Below are positions 45,146-53,117 of a stretch of DNA of 64,000 bases, in pieces. The stretch's first letter is position 1. Each line of letters begins with the position of its first letter. The stretch is from an uncultured Victivallales bacterium. Its GTDB lineage: Bacteria; Verrucomicrobiota; Lentisphaeria; Oligosphaerales; JAFGRS01. The notes beneath the pieces are model-generated. The model saw only the letters and a list, made by a program, of their open reading frames with translations. It ran no database searches and was not told the DNA's origin. The translations under genes and the position numbers were made by a program. The DNA is taken from assembly GCA_903837355.1 (NCBI GenBank), contig CAILUI010000060.1, positions 1 to 64,000 on the forward strand. Direction: 5' to 3'.

Positions 45146-45168
45146 GGGCGGGCGCGCCGCGCCCGCCC
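45146..45168. terminator. Bidirectional GC hairpin between deacetylase and proA
   Basis: Perfect 11-bp arms GGGCGGGCGCG / CGCGCCCGCCC surround one base. It lies between two converging genes and could stop transcription from both sides; no T-run follows. Confidence 0.5.
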
Positions 45169-45207
45169 CTGGGGGTGTCCAGTGCGTCCAGTGTGCTCGT
45201 CGGCTCC

Positions 45208-46503
45208 TTACAGCGGGCAGGAGCGCTGCAGGCGGCGATGGGTGAAGGGCTTTGTCCCGGCGGCGTAAGGCGCGACCGTCTGGCCGTTCCCGAGCAGCTT
45301 CCACTTGTAGATCAGCAGGCCCTCGAGGCCGACCGGGCCGCGGGCGTGGATCTTACTGGTGCTGATCCCGACCTCGGCCCCGAGGCCATAGCGGTAACCG
45401 TCGCTGAAACGCGTGCTGCAGTTCCAGAAAACGTTGGCCGAATCGACCTGATCCATGAACGCGGCGGCGGTCGCCCGGTCACGCGTGATGATGGCGTCGG
45501 TATGGCGGCTGCCGTACGTATTGATATGCTCGACCGCCTGCGGCAGATCATCCACGACCCGGATCGAGAGGGTGTAGTCCAGGTACTCCGTACGCCAGTC
45601 GGCCTCGGTCGCCGGCTGAACCGCGATCAGGGCTGCGGTGCGCGGGCAGCCAATCAGGGTGACGTGGTGCGCCGCCAGGGCATCGCGCAGGCGCGGCAGA
45701 AACAGCGCGGCCACGGCCTGATGCACCAGCAGCGTCTCCGTGGCATTGCAGACGGCCACATACTGGCACTTCGCGTCGGCCACCACCGCCGCCGCCATGT
45801 CCAGATCCGCCGCGGCATCGACGTAGACATGGCAGATGCCATCGGCGTGGCCGAGCACGGGGATGTTGGAGTGGTCCATGATATGGCGCACGAAGGCATT
45901 GGAGCCGCGGGGGACGATCAGGTCGATGTCGGTATCCAGCGCCAGCATGGCCGTGACCTCGGCCCGCGTCTCGAGCAACTGCAGCCAGCCCACCGGCATG
46001 CCGGCCGCCTCGGACGCCTGCACGATGATCTCAGCCAGGATGCGGTTCGTGTGCGCGGCCTCACTGCCGCCCTTGAGCAGGGCGGCATTGCCGCTCTTCA
46101 GACAGAGCGTGGAGATCTGCACCAGCGCGTCGGGCCGCGACTCGAAGATGACGCCGATCACCCCGATGGGGCAACTGACCCGATACAGGTCGAGGCCCTG
46201 GTCAAGCTCGGTCGCGGTCAGGGTCTGACCGACGGGGTCCGGCAGACCGATCAAGCTGCGGATTCCGGCGACCGCGGTCGCCACACTGGCCTCATCGAAC
46301 TTGAGGCGCTTGAGCAAGGGTGCGGCCAGTTGCGTCTCGCGGGCACAACGCAGATCCTCGGCGTTCGCCGCGGCGATCTCGGCGGCACGGCGCGTCAAAG
46401 CCTCGGCGACACTGGCCAAGGCCGCATTCTTGCTCTTCGTATCCGCCGCGGCGAGCACGGTCGAAGCCCGCTTTGCCGCCCGTGCGGCTTCCATGACATC
46501 CAT
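45208..46503 (-). CDS. proA: Gamma-glutamyl phosphate reductase
   Basis: A 431-residue NADPH-dependent enzyme of proline synthesis. Motifs of the ALDH-like family are PIGVIGVIFESRPDALVQI, LKSGNAALLKGGSEA, DLIVPRGSN and HADGICHVYVD. The catalytic Cys is in YVAVCNATETLL. The end holds AFMDQVDSANVFWNCSTRFSDGYR and GLGAEVGISTSKIHARGPVGLEGL. The C-terminus is extended by about 20 residues. proB is not adjacent, so the pathway genes are scattered. It is divergent from the response-regulator gene 299 bases away. Confidence 0.97.
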   Translation of the reverse strand: MDVMEAARAAKRASTVLAAADTKSKNAALASVAEALTRRAAEIAAANAEDLRCARETQLAAPLLKRLKFDEASVATAVAGIRSLIGLPDPVGQTLTATELDQGLDLYRVSCPIGVIGVIFESRPDALVQISTLCLKSGNAALLKGGSEAAHTNRILAEIIVQASEAAGMPVGWLQLLETRAEVTAMLALDTDIDLIVPRGSNAFVRHIMDHSNIPVLGHADGICHVYVDAAADLDMAAAVVADAKCQYVAVCNATETLLVHQAVAALFLPRLRDALAAHHVTLIGCPRTAALIAVQPATEADWRTEYLDYTLSIRVVDDLPQAVEHINTYGSRHTDAIITRDRATAAAFMDQVDSANVFWNCSTRFSDGYRYGLGAEVGISTSKIHARGPVGLEGLLIYKWKLLGNGQTVAPYAAGTKPFTHRRLQRSCPL

Positions 46504-46802
46504 ACGGCTACCCTCTCCTGCGTGAGGAACGACGTCGGCGCCGCCGAGACCAGCGCCGCAGTATGTGCAACGAACGAATATAGGGAAGCAGGGGCCAGCG
46601 TCAAGGATGCGGCACCACCCTTCCGACGTGGCCCGCGGGTGTGGAGGGCAACGGCCGCCCTGCGGCGATGCTATTCACGCATTCTTCAGAGGCCCGCAGG
46701 CACGCCGGCGAAAGCACCCCGTTGGCGGGCCACGGGCCGCGCCAGTACACTAAGGGTAACCGACGACCAACGCGGTCGTCGTCCAGGAGCGCAGCGACGG
46801 CC
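46504..46802. other. 299-bp divergent promoter region proA / response regulator
   Basis: No gene was found. AT-rich GAACGAATATAGGG near 46570 may belong to the proA promoter. TACACTAAGGGT at 46746-46757 precedes the response-regulator start and is identical to a 12-mer upstream of the glycine-rich gene at 1816-1827. Confidence 0.35.
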
Positions 46803-47504
46803 ATGGACCACACCGACACGCCATCGACCATTCTAGTTATCGAGGATGAGGCCGACATGGCCCGCGTCCTCGAGGTCAACCTGTCGACTCTCGGGCACCG
46901 GGTCCTACTGGCCGGCGACGGGGCCGCGGCGGCCGCACGCTTGCAGGCTGGTCGGCCCGACCTGGTGCTACTGGACCTGCGCCTGCCCGATGCCTCGGGC
47001 CTCGACCTGCTGCGCGATCTCAAGGCCGACCTCGCGACCGCCGCGGTGCCGGTGATCGTTGTCAGTGCCCTGGGCGACGAGCAGACGGTCGTTCAAGCCC
47101 TCGACCTCGGCGCCGACGACTTCGTGGCCAAGCCCTTCCGTACCCGCGAGTTGCTGGCGCGGGTGGCCACAGCCCTGCGCCGCCGCCCCACCCCGACCGA
47201 ACCCGAGCCCGCGCTCTGCTTCGGCCCGATCGCCATGGATCGTGCCAGCCGCGGCGTTGTGGTCGCCGGCGAGGCCATCGAGTTCACGCGCTCGGAGTTC
47301 GATCTGCTGGCCTACTTCGTCGCCAACTCCGGGCGGGTGTTGACGCGCAAGCTGTTGTGCGACCAGGCCCTGGGCAGCGGCGGTGCCGTCCTCGAACGGA
47401 CCATCGACGCCCATATTCGCACCATCCGCCGCAAGCTTGGCGAGGCCGGCCGCAACCTGGTCACCGTCTGGGGTGTGGGTTACCGGCTGGTTGAGGTGTC
47501 ATGA
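46803..47504 (+). CDS. OmpR/PhoB-family response regulator
   Basis: A 233-residue DNA-binding regulator from ATG 46803 (CAGGAGCG upstream). The receiver domain (residues 9-125) has the acidic pair in VIEDEAD. Phospho-acceptor Asp58 lies in LVLLDLRLP, and Lys110 in FVAKPF. The winged-helix domain (about 140-230) ends RTIDAHIRTIRRKLGEAGRNLVTVWGVGYRL, typical of PhoB. The stop overlaps the kinase start by 4 bases (ATGA), so kinase and regulator are co-translated. Its target genes may include the downstream DUF4838 gene. Confidence 0.95.
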   Translation: MDHTDTPSTILVIEDEADMARVLEVNLSTLGHRVLLAGDGAAAAARLQAGRPDLVLLDLRLPDASGLDLLRDLKADLATAAVPVIVVSALGDEQTVVQALDLGADDFVAKPFRTRELLARVATALRRRPTPTEPEPALCFGPIAMDRASRGVVVAGEAIEFTRSEFDLLAYFVANSGRVLTRKLLCDQALGSGGAVLERTIDAHIRTIRRKLGEAGRNLVTVWGVGYRLVEVS

Positions 47505-49309
47505 GTCCGGCACCGTCCACCACCACGGCACGTGGGCACGCCCTCTGGACGCGATTGCTGGGCGCCTATGCCGCCGTGGTGTTGTGCTCGCTCGCCCTGC
47601 TGGCGATCCCCCTGCACTACGGACTACAGCGCGACTACATCACCCGCGCCACCGAGTCCTTCGAACGCGCCCTCGCCTTCGAGATCGAGAGCATGGTACG
47701 GGCTGCCGAGAGGGGTGATCGCGGCACGCTGGACCTCGCCTGCGACCGCCTCAACGAGCGCTTCCAGGGGCGGGTCTCGCTGATCGATCCGCAGGGGCGC
47801 GTCCTGGCCGACAGCATGAGCGCGCGCTGCCTGCAGCGGGCCCGTCCCGAGTGCCTGCCCGCCATCCTCAACCTGCAACGCCGCAGCCTGCAGGACAATA
47901 CGCCTCTGGACGACACGGTGACCCTGCGCCTGCCGGTCCTGCTGGGCGGCACGGGGCCGGCCACGGTCCGCCTGGCGTTGCCGATCGAGCCGGTGCGTCG
48001 GCAGATGGCGCACATGGGGCGCATGCTGGCCGGCACCGCCGTGGCGGCGCTGGTCCTGGTCGGCGTGCTCAGCCTCTGGTTGGCGCGGCGCATCGCCCAG
48101 CCGGTGGAGGAGATGACCCGCGTCGCGGAGCGCATCGCCGCGGGCGATTTCGAGTGTCGGGCGCCGGTCGGGGGCAGCGATGAGATCGGCCGCCTGGCCG
48201 AGGCCGTCGGGACGATGCAGCAGAGCTTGCGGCGGACGCTCGGCGAGTTGCGGCGCGAGCGCAACCAGGCCCGCGCCATCGTCGCCGGTATGTCCGATGG
48301 CGTCATCGCCCTCGCGCCCTCGCGGAGCATCATCTACGCCAACGAAGCCGCCGCGCGGCTCCTGGCCGTCGGCAGTCTGACGCCGGGGACCGCCTTCGCG
48401 CCGCCGCCCGTGCTGGCGCCGGTCATCGAGCGCGCCCTGGCCCAACGCCAGGAAGCGGCGGTCGAACTGGGCGAGGTGCGCCGGGGGGACCGCATCATCC
48501 ACGTCGCGGTGAGCCCGCTCGAACAGGCCAGCGGGGATGACGGCGGCGCGGTGCTGGTCCTCTGCGACCGCACCGAAGCCCGCCGGGCGGAGGCCATGGG
48601 CCGCGAACTGGTGGCCAATGCCTCCCACGAACTGCGTACCCCATTGGCGATCATGTCCGCCACCACCGACACCCTCATCGCCAGCGCCGCGGAGCTGCCG
48701 GCGTCAGCGCGCGAGTTCCTGCAGATCATCGCGCGCCAGGCCGAGCGGATGCAGCGGTTGGTGAACGAGACCCTGCAGCTCTCGCAGTTGGAGTCAGGAA
48801 TGCCGACGGGTGATATGGAAATAATTGCCCTAAAGGATATTACGTTACAGATTGTCGACGATCTTCAGCCCCTGGCAAGCAGCCGTGGCGTCGCCCTGCT
48901 GCCAGTCGCGCTGCAGACCGACGCCGTCGTACTCGGCTACGCGCAGCCGCTGACGACGGCGCTCACCAACCTGGTGGACAACGCCCTGCGCTACACTCCG
49001 GCCGGCGGCACGGTCACCGTCGCTATCGAACCCGAGGGGCCACGCCTCGCCGTCGTGATCACCGACAACGGGCCGGGGATTGCGCCCGCCGAGCAGGCCC
49101 ACCTCTTTGACCGTTTCGTCCGCGGCAAGGCGGCGACGGCGACCCCCAGCACCGGCAGCGGCCTGGGACTCGCCATCGCCCGGCGCATCGCCGAGATCCA
49201 CGGCGGGAGCATCGAACTCGACAGCGCCCTGGGCCGCGGCAGCCGCTTCCGCTTCGTCCTCAAGGAACACCCATGGCCATCCGGAACCCAAGCCAAGGAG
49301 CAGGTATGA
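47501..49309 (+). CDS. Membrane sensor histidine kinase, PhoR-like
   Basis: A 602-residue kinase. TM1 is about 18-38, a periplasmic sensor about 40-172, TM2 about 175-196 and HAMP 197-250. A PAS-like domain (about 255-355, AIVAGMSDGVIALAP) comes next. HisKA has phospho-His376 in LVANASHELRTPL. The ATPase domain has NLVDNALRYTP, ITDNGPGIA and GSGLGLAIA. All boxes are intact. It overlaps the regulator at ATGA and its own stop overlaps the next gene at ATGA. Bases 48805-48855 (METTIIALKD-like stretch EIIALKDITLQI) use A/T-ending codons unlike the rest of the gene. Confidence 0.95.
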   Translation: MSPAPSTTTARGHALWTRLLGAYAAVVLCSLALLAIPLHYGLQRDYITRATESFERALAFEIESMVRAAERGDRGTLDLACDRLNERFQGRVSLIDPQGRVLADSMSARCLQRARPECLPAILNLQRRSLQDNTPLDDTVTLRLPVLLGGTGPATVRLALPIEPVRRQMAHMGRMLAGTAVAALVLVGVLSLWLARRIAQPVEEMTRVAERIAAGDFECRAPVGGSDEIGRLAEAVGTMQQSLRRTLGELRRERNQARAIVAGMSDGVIALAPSRSIIYANEAAARLLAVGSLTPGTAFAPPPVLAPVIERALAQRQEAAVELGEVRRGDRIIHVAVSPLEQASGDDGGAVLVLCDRTEARRAEAMGRELVANASHELRTPLAIMSATTDTLIASAAELPASAREFLQIIARQAERMQRLVNETLQLSQLESGMPTGDMEIIALKDITLQIVDDLQPLASSRGVALLPVALQTDAVVLGYAQPLTTALTNLVDNALRYTPAGGTVTVAIEPEGPRLAVVITDNGPGIAPAEQAHLFDRFVRGKAATATPSTGSGLGLAIARRIAEIHGGSIELDSALGRGSRFRFVLKEHPWPSGTQAKEQV

Positions 49310-52278
49310 AGGTTACGCAGTGGATGTCACTGGCGGCATTGGCCGGATCGGCCGTCGCCACGGCTCAGGCCCCGGCCGGCTTCACGCTGGTACGCGACGC
49401 CAAGCCGGCGGTCACGGTGGTGGTAGCGGCTGAGCCCTCACCGGCCGCTGCCTTTGCGGTGCGCGAACTCGTTGAGCATGTGCGCCGGATCACGGGAGCT
49501 GTCCTGCCGGTTATGCCCGACAGCGCGCCGGTAGCGGGTCCACGCATTCTGGTCGGTGCGAGCGCTGCCACGCGGGCCCTGCAGATCGACAACCAGGGCC
49601 TGGGCTCCCAGGAGTACATCGTCCGCTTTCTGCCTGACACCCTCGTCCTGCTGGGCCGTGACGGCGCTGGCGATCCGGCCGCAGCCACGGCAGGCGTGAA
49701 ACGGGTGGAGGGAAGATTCGGGGAGGCTCTCGACTTGGATGGCGCCAAGGATGTCCTCGGGGTCCAGGACTGCGCCTTCAGCGACGAGGCCGGGACGCTC
49801 GAAGCCTGGGTCTGGCTGCCGGCGGCGAAGACCGATGCGCATCACGGCACCATCCTGCGCCTGGACGGTACGGACCCGTGGACGTACCACATTCTGCAGC
49901 GCGAGATGGGGACGAGCGTCGTCACCTACACCACCTACGACGGCAAAGCGGGCCACGGACTGGCCTCCAAAGAGTTGTCCGAGGGCTGGCATCACGTCGC
50001 CGGCACCTACGACGCCAAGGCCGGCAAGATGGCCCTCTGGGTCGATGGTGTGCTGCAGGGCGAGACCAGCTACATCAAGACCACCTGCAAGGGGACGGCG
50101 CTGGGCGTCGGCGCCATGGCCTCACCCGTCGGCAACGCCCTGCGCGGCCGCATCGACGAGGTCCGGGTCTCGACCGTGGTGCGGGCCATGCCGGCAGAGG
50201 CTGCCGGCGGCCCCTACACGCCGGACGCCGCCACCGCCTGTCTGTACCACTTCGACGAAGCTCAGGGCCTCCCCGTGGACAGCGTCAGCGGCACCGGCGC
50301 CGCCCCGCCGCCGGAGCTGTTTGGCGATCACGGCACGCTCTACGCCACCTACGATTTCCTCGAGCGCTACTGCGACGTCCGCTGGTACGCGCCGACGGAT
50401 CTGGGGACCGTCTGCCCGAGCACGCCGACGCTGACGGTTACGGCGCAGGACCGGCGGCGGGCCCCCGCCATGATCCACCGCTGGATCACGCCGACCGCGC
50501 TCTACCTCCCCGGCCCCCCGGACCGCATCCCCGCCAAGGATGTCGCCCTCTGGAAGCTGCGCATGCGCATCGGCGGCCAGGCCTTCTGGGTCTGCCACTC
50601 GTTCCAGGGCTACTATGACCGCTTCCTCAAAGAGCACCCGGACTGGTTCGCGCAAGGCTACGAAGGCCAGCCCCCGCAGGTCTGCTACACCAACCCCGAA
50701 CTCATCCAGCAGGTCATCCAGGATGCCCGCGACTACTTCGATGGCAAGGGCAAGCAGGCCGGCGCCACCGCCGAGGGCGATGTCTTCGGGCTGGTGCCCA
50801 TGGACAACAACCAGTGGTGCAAGTGCCCGCGCTGCCTGGCCGAACTCAACCAGGCTCAGATGAGCAACGAACAGTTCACCAACGGCAAGGCCAGCAACTA
50901 CATCTGGAGCTTTGTCAACAAGGTCGCCAGCGAAGTGCGCAAGACCCATCCCGACAAGTGGATCGGCGCCCTGGCCTACGCCGACTACGGCTACTACCCG
51001 GAGACGGTCAGGCTGGAGCCCAACGTCGTGGTCCAGATGTGCCTGCACACCCGTAACTGGTGGTGCCCGTCGATGGAGGTCAATGACCTCAAGGTGCTCA
51101 ACGACTGGCGCAACCGCGAGCCGGAGCGGCCCCTGTACCTCTGGCTGTACTACTGCTTCCCGGCCCTCAACGCCAAGTTCGGCAACTTCCACTACTTCCC
51201 AGGCTTCTTCGCGCACACCGCGGTGCGCCAGATGAAGCTCTACAATCAGGCCCGGCTGAAGGGCATCTTCATGGAGCATTCAGGCGAGTTCGGCGAGACC
51301 TACCTGATGGACCAGCTCGAGTTCTACGTGACCCTGAAGCTCGCCGACGATCCGACCCTCGACGGCGACCGCCTGATCGACGAGTTCTTCACGCGCTACT
51401 ACGGTGCCGCGGCCAAGCCTATGGCGGCGCTCTACGCCGGCATCGAGGAGGCGTACTCGAACCCGAAGAACTACCCGGAGGCCATCCAGACCTCACCGAG
51501 CCACCAGCACCAGACCGAGGCGCTGGCCTGGGGCGCCCTCGGCACCGAGTCACGCCTGGCGGATTTCGCCGCGCTGATGGCCCAGGCCGAAGGCGCCGCC
51601 CAGACGGCCACGGAAAGAACCCGCGTCGCCGTCTTCCGCGCCGGCATCTGGGACTACATGGTCGAGGGCCGCAAACTCTACGCACAGCATCAGCAGAAGC
51701 AGACCGAGGCCGTGCGCTCAACGCGCGTGCCGAAGATCGCGGACGGCGGTGGCGACCCCGCCCGAGTCGACTTTGCTGCCGTGCCGGTGCAGCCGGGTTG
51801 GGGCGGGATCGCCGGCGACACCACCCCCCGCAAGCTCGAAGCCAGGCTGGCCCACGATGGCCGCTTCCTCTACCTGCAACTGACCGAGTGGACCGACCCG
51901 GCCAAGCTCGTCAGCGGCGCTGCAGTCTGGGACGGCGACGACTGGGAGCTGTTCTTCGCAGCGCAGCGCGGCGGCGCCTACCGCCAGCTCTGCATCGCCC
52001 CGAATGGCAAGGCGGCACGTCTCCTGCACAAAGAGGCCCCGGGCGTCTGGGACCTCGGCGAGAAAGTGGCGTCAGAGGCGACCCCCGCGGAGCGCTGGAC
52101 CGTGCGCCTGGCCCTACCCCTAGACCGCCTGCTGGCGACGCCGTTGGCGAGCGGCGCCACCTTCTACGCCAACCTCTACCGGGCCTCGCCGGGAGCCGAG
52201 AACCTGCTGGCCTGGGCCCCCATCTTCGCCGGCGGCTTCCACAACACCGAGCGCCTGCCAGAGTGGATCCTGGAGTAG
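49306..52278 (+). CDS. Secreted DUF4838 glycosidase-like protein with LamG insert and CBM9-like end
   Basis: A 990-residue protein from ATG 49306 (AAGGAG upstream), overlapping the kinase stop by 4 bases. After a signal peptide, residues 25-125 resemble a GH67-type N-terminal domain (FAVRELVEHVRRITGAVLP, RILVGAS). A LamG domain (about 130-320) then interrupts it. The GH67-like fold resumes at DHGTLYATYDFLERYCDVRWY. Residues about 390-690 match DUF4838 (VFGLVPMDNNQWCKCPRCLAELNQ, LYLWLYYCFP, EHSGEFGETYLMDQLEFYV). Residues about 805-990 resemble a CBM9-like module (DDWELFFAAQRGGAYRQL). It probably acts on acidic sugars or cell-surface polymers; co-translation with the kinase suggests control by or feedback to it. 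Confidence 0.82.
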   Translation: MKVTQWMSLAALAGSAVATAQAPAGFTLVRDAKPAVTVVVAAEPSPAAAFAVRELVEHVRRITGAVLPVMPDSAPVAGPRILVGASAATRALQIDNQGLGSQEYIVRFLPDTLVLLGRDGAGDPAAATAGVKRVEGRFGEALDLDGAKDVLGVQDCAFSDEAGTLEAWVWLPAAKTDAHHGTILRLDGTDPWTYHILQREMGTSVVTYTTYDGKAGHGLASKELSEGWHHVAGTYDAKAGKMALWVDGVLQGETSYIKTTCKGTALGVGAMASPVGNALRGRIDEVRVSTVVRAMPAEAAGGPYTPDAATACLYHFDEAQGLPVDSVSGTGAAPPPELFGDHGTLYATYDFLERYCDVRWYAPTDLGTVCPSTPTLTVTAQDRRRAPAMIHRWITPTALYLPGPPDRIPAKDVALWKLRMRIGGQAFWVCHSFQGYYDRFLKEHPDWFAQGYEGQPPQVCYTNPELIQQVIQDARDYFDGKGKQAGATAEGDVFGLVPMDNNQWCKCPRCLAELNQAQMSNEQFTNGKASNYIWSFVNKVASEVRKTHPDKWIGALAYADYGYYPETVRLEPNVVVQMCLHTRNWWCPSMEVNDLKVLNDWRNREPERPLYLWLYYCFPALNAKFGNFHYFPGFFAHTAVRQMKLYNQARLKGIFMEHSGEFGETYLMDQLEFYVTLKLADDPTLDGDRLIDEFFTRYYGAAAKPMAALYAGIEEAYSNPKNYPEAIQTSPSHQHQTEALAWGALGTESRLADFAALMAQAEGAAQTATERTRVAVFRAGIWDYMVEGRKLYAQHQQKQTEAVRSTRVPKIADGGGDPARVDFAAVPVQPGWGGIAGDTTPRKLEARLAHDGRFLYLQLTEWTDPAKLVSGAAVWDGDDWELFFAAQRGGAYRQLCIAPNGKAARLLHKEAPGVWDLGEKVASEATPAERWTVRLALPLDRLLATPLASGATFYANLYRASPGAENLLAWAPIFAGGFHNTERLPEWILE

Positions 52279-52459
52279 TGCCCAGGCCTTGCACAAACGG
52301 ACGGCGGTCCTCGTTCAGAGTTCAGCCTTGAGGCCGCCTGCAGGACACGTTGAGGCGTGGATTCTGAACCTGCACCTCGCTGCCGGGCTTGGGCTGTGAG
52401 TCGCATTTCACATTTTCACATTTAATGTATAGGCAGGTACGCGCCAGGGAGACCTGCAG

Positions 52460-52690
52460 ATGCCGAACATCACGATCACCGTCGCGGACGATCTTTATCG
52501 CCGAGCCCGGATCGCGGCAGCGGAGAGGGAGACCACGGTCACGGCCATGCTCCGCGACTACCTGGAAGACCTGAGCCCGACCGGGCCAAGCCGCGAGCAG
52601 CAGACAAGTGAACTCCTGAGGGCTCTGGACGCCGGGAAGAACCACAGGCCGGTGGGGCCATTGCGGCGGGAGGATCTCCATGACCGCTGA
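52460..52690 (+). CDS. VapB-type antitoxin
   Basis: A 76-residue protein. The start ITITVADDLYRRARIAAAER is a ribbon-helix-helix-like strand and helix (CopG/VapB type), followed by TVTAMLRDYLEDL. The flexible C-terminus (RPVGPLRREDLHDR) would wrap around the toxin. GGGAG precedes the ATG and a short AT-rich stretch with TTTCACA direct repeats (about 52407-52430) upstream may hold the autoregulated promoter. It overlaps the PIN toxin gene by 11 bases. Confidence 0.8.
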   Translation: MPNITITVADDLYRRARIAAAERETTVTAMLRDYLEDLSPTGPSREQQTSELLRALDAGKNHRPVGPLRREDLHDR

Positions 52691-53093
52691 ATGCTTCATC
52701 GACACCAACGTCCTGCTCTATGCGGGCTCGGCGGCCGTTGAGGATCTGACCAAGCGGGGCATCGCCCGTAGTCTGCTGACCCAACCCGGCATCGGCTTCT
52801 CGGCGCAGGTGCTGCAGGAGTTCTACCATGCCGCCGTCTGCAAGAAGCGCCTGTGCATCGCGCACACAACCGCGCTGGAGATCCTGCGCGCCCTGGCCCC
52901 CTTCCCCGTGCTCCCAGTGACGCGGGAACTGGTGCTCACGGCGACCGCGATCCGTGAGCGCCACCGGATCTCGTACTGGGATGCGGCCATCGTGGCAGCA
53001 GCCGCCGAACTCGGCTGCCACACGTTGTACAGCGAAGACCTGAATGCCGGCCAGGACTATGACGGCGTGACCGTGGTCAATCCCTTTGCCTGA
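52680..53093 (+). CDS. VapC-type PIN-domain toxin
   Basis: A 137-residue PIN RNase. Acidic active-site residues are seen in CFIDTNVLLYA (first Asp), the FSAQVLQEFYHA Glu and ISYWDAAIVAAA (Asp). A last acidic site is in LYSEDLNAGQ. Full-length for the family. It forms a VapBC pair with the overlapping antitoxin. Confidence 0.88.
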   Translation: MTAECFIDTNVLLYAGSAAVEDLTKRGIARSLLTQPGIGFSAQVLQEFYHAAVCKKRLCIAHTTALEILRALAPFPVLPVTRELVLTATAIRERHRISYWDAAIVAAAAELGCHTLYSEDLNAGQDYDGVTVVNPFA

Positions 53094-53117
53094 ACCTCTG
53101 CAACGGAGGCCACACCC

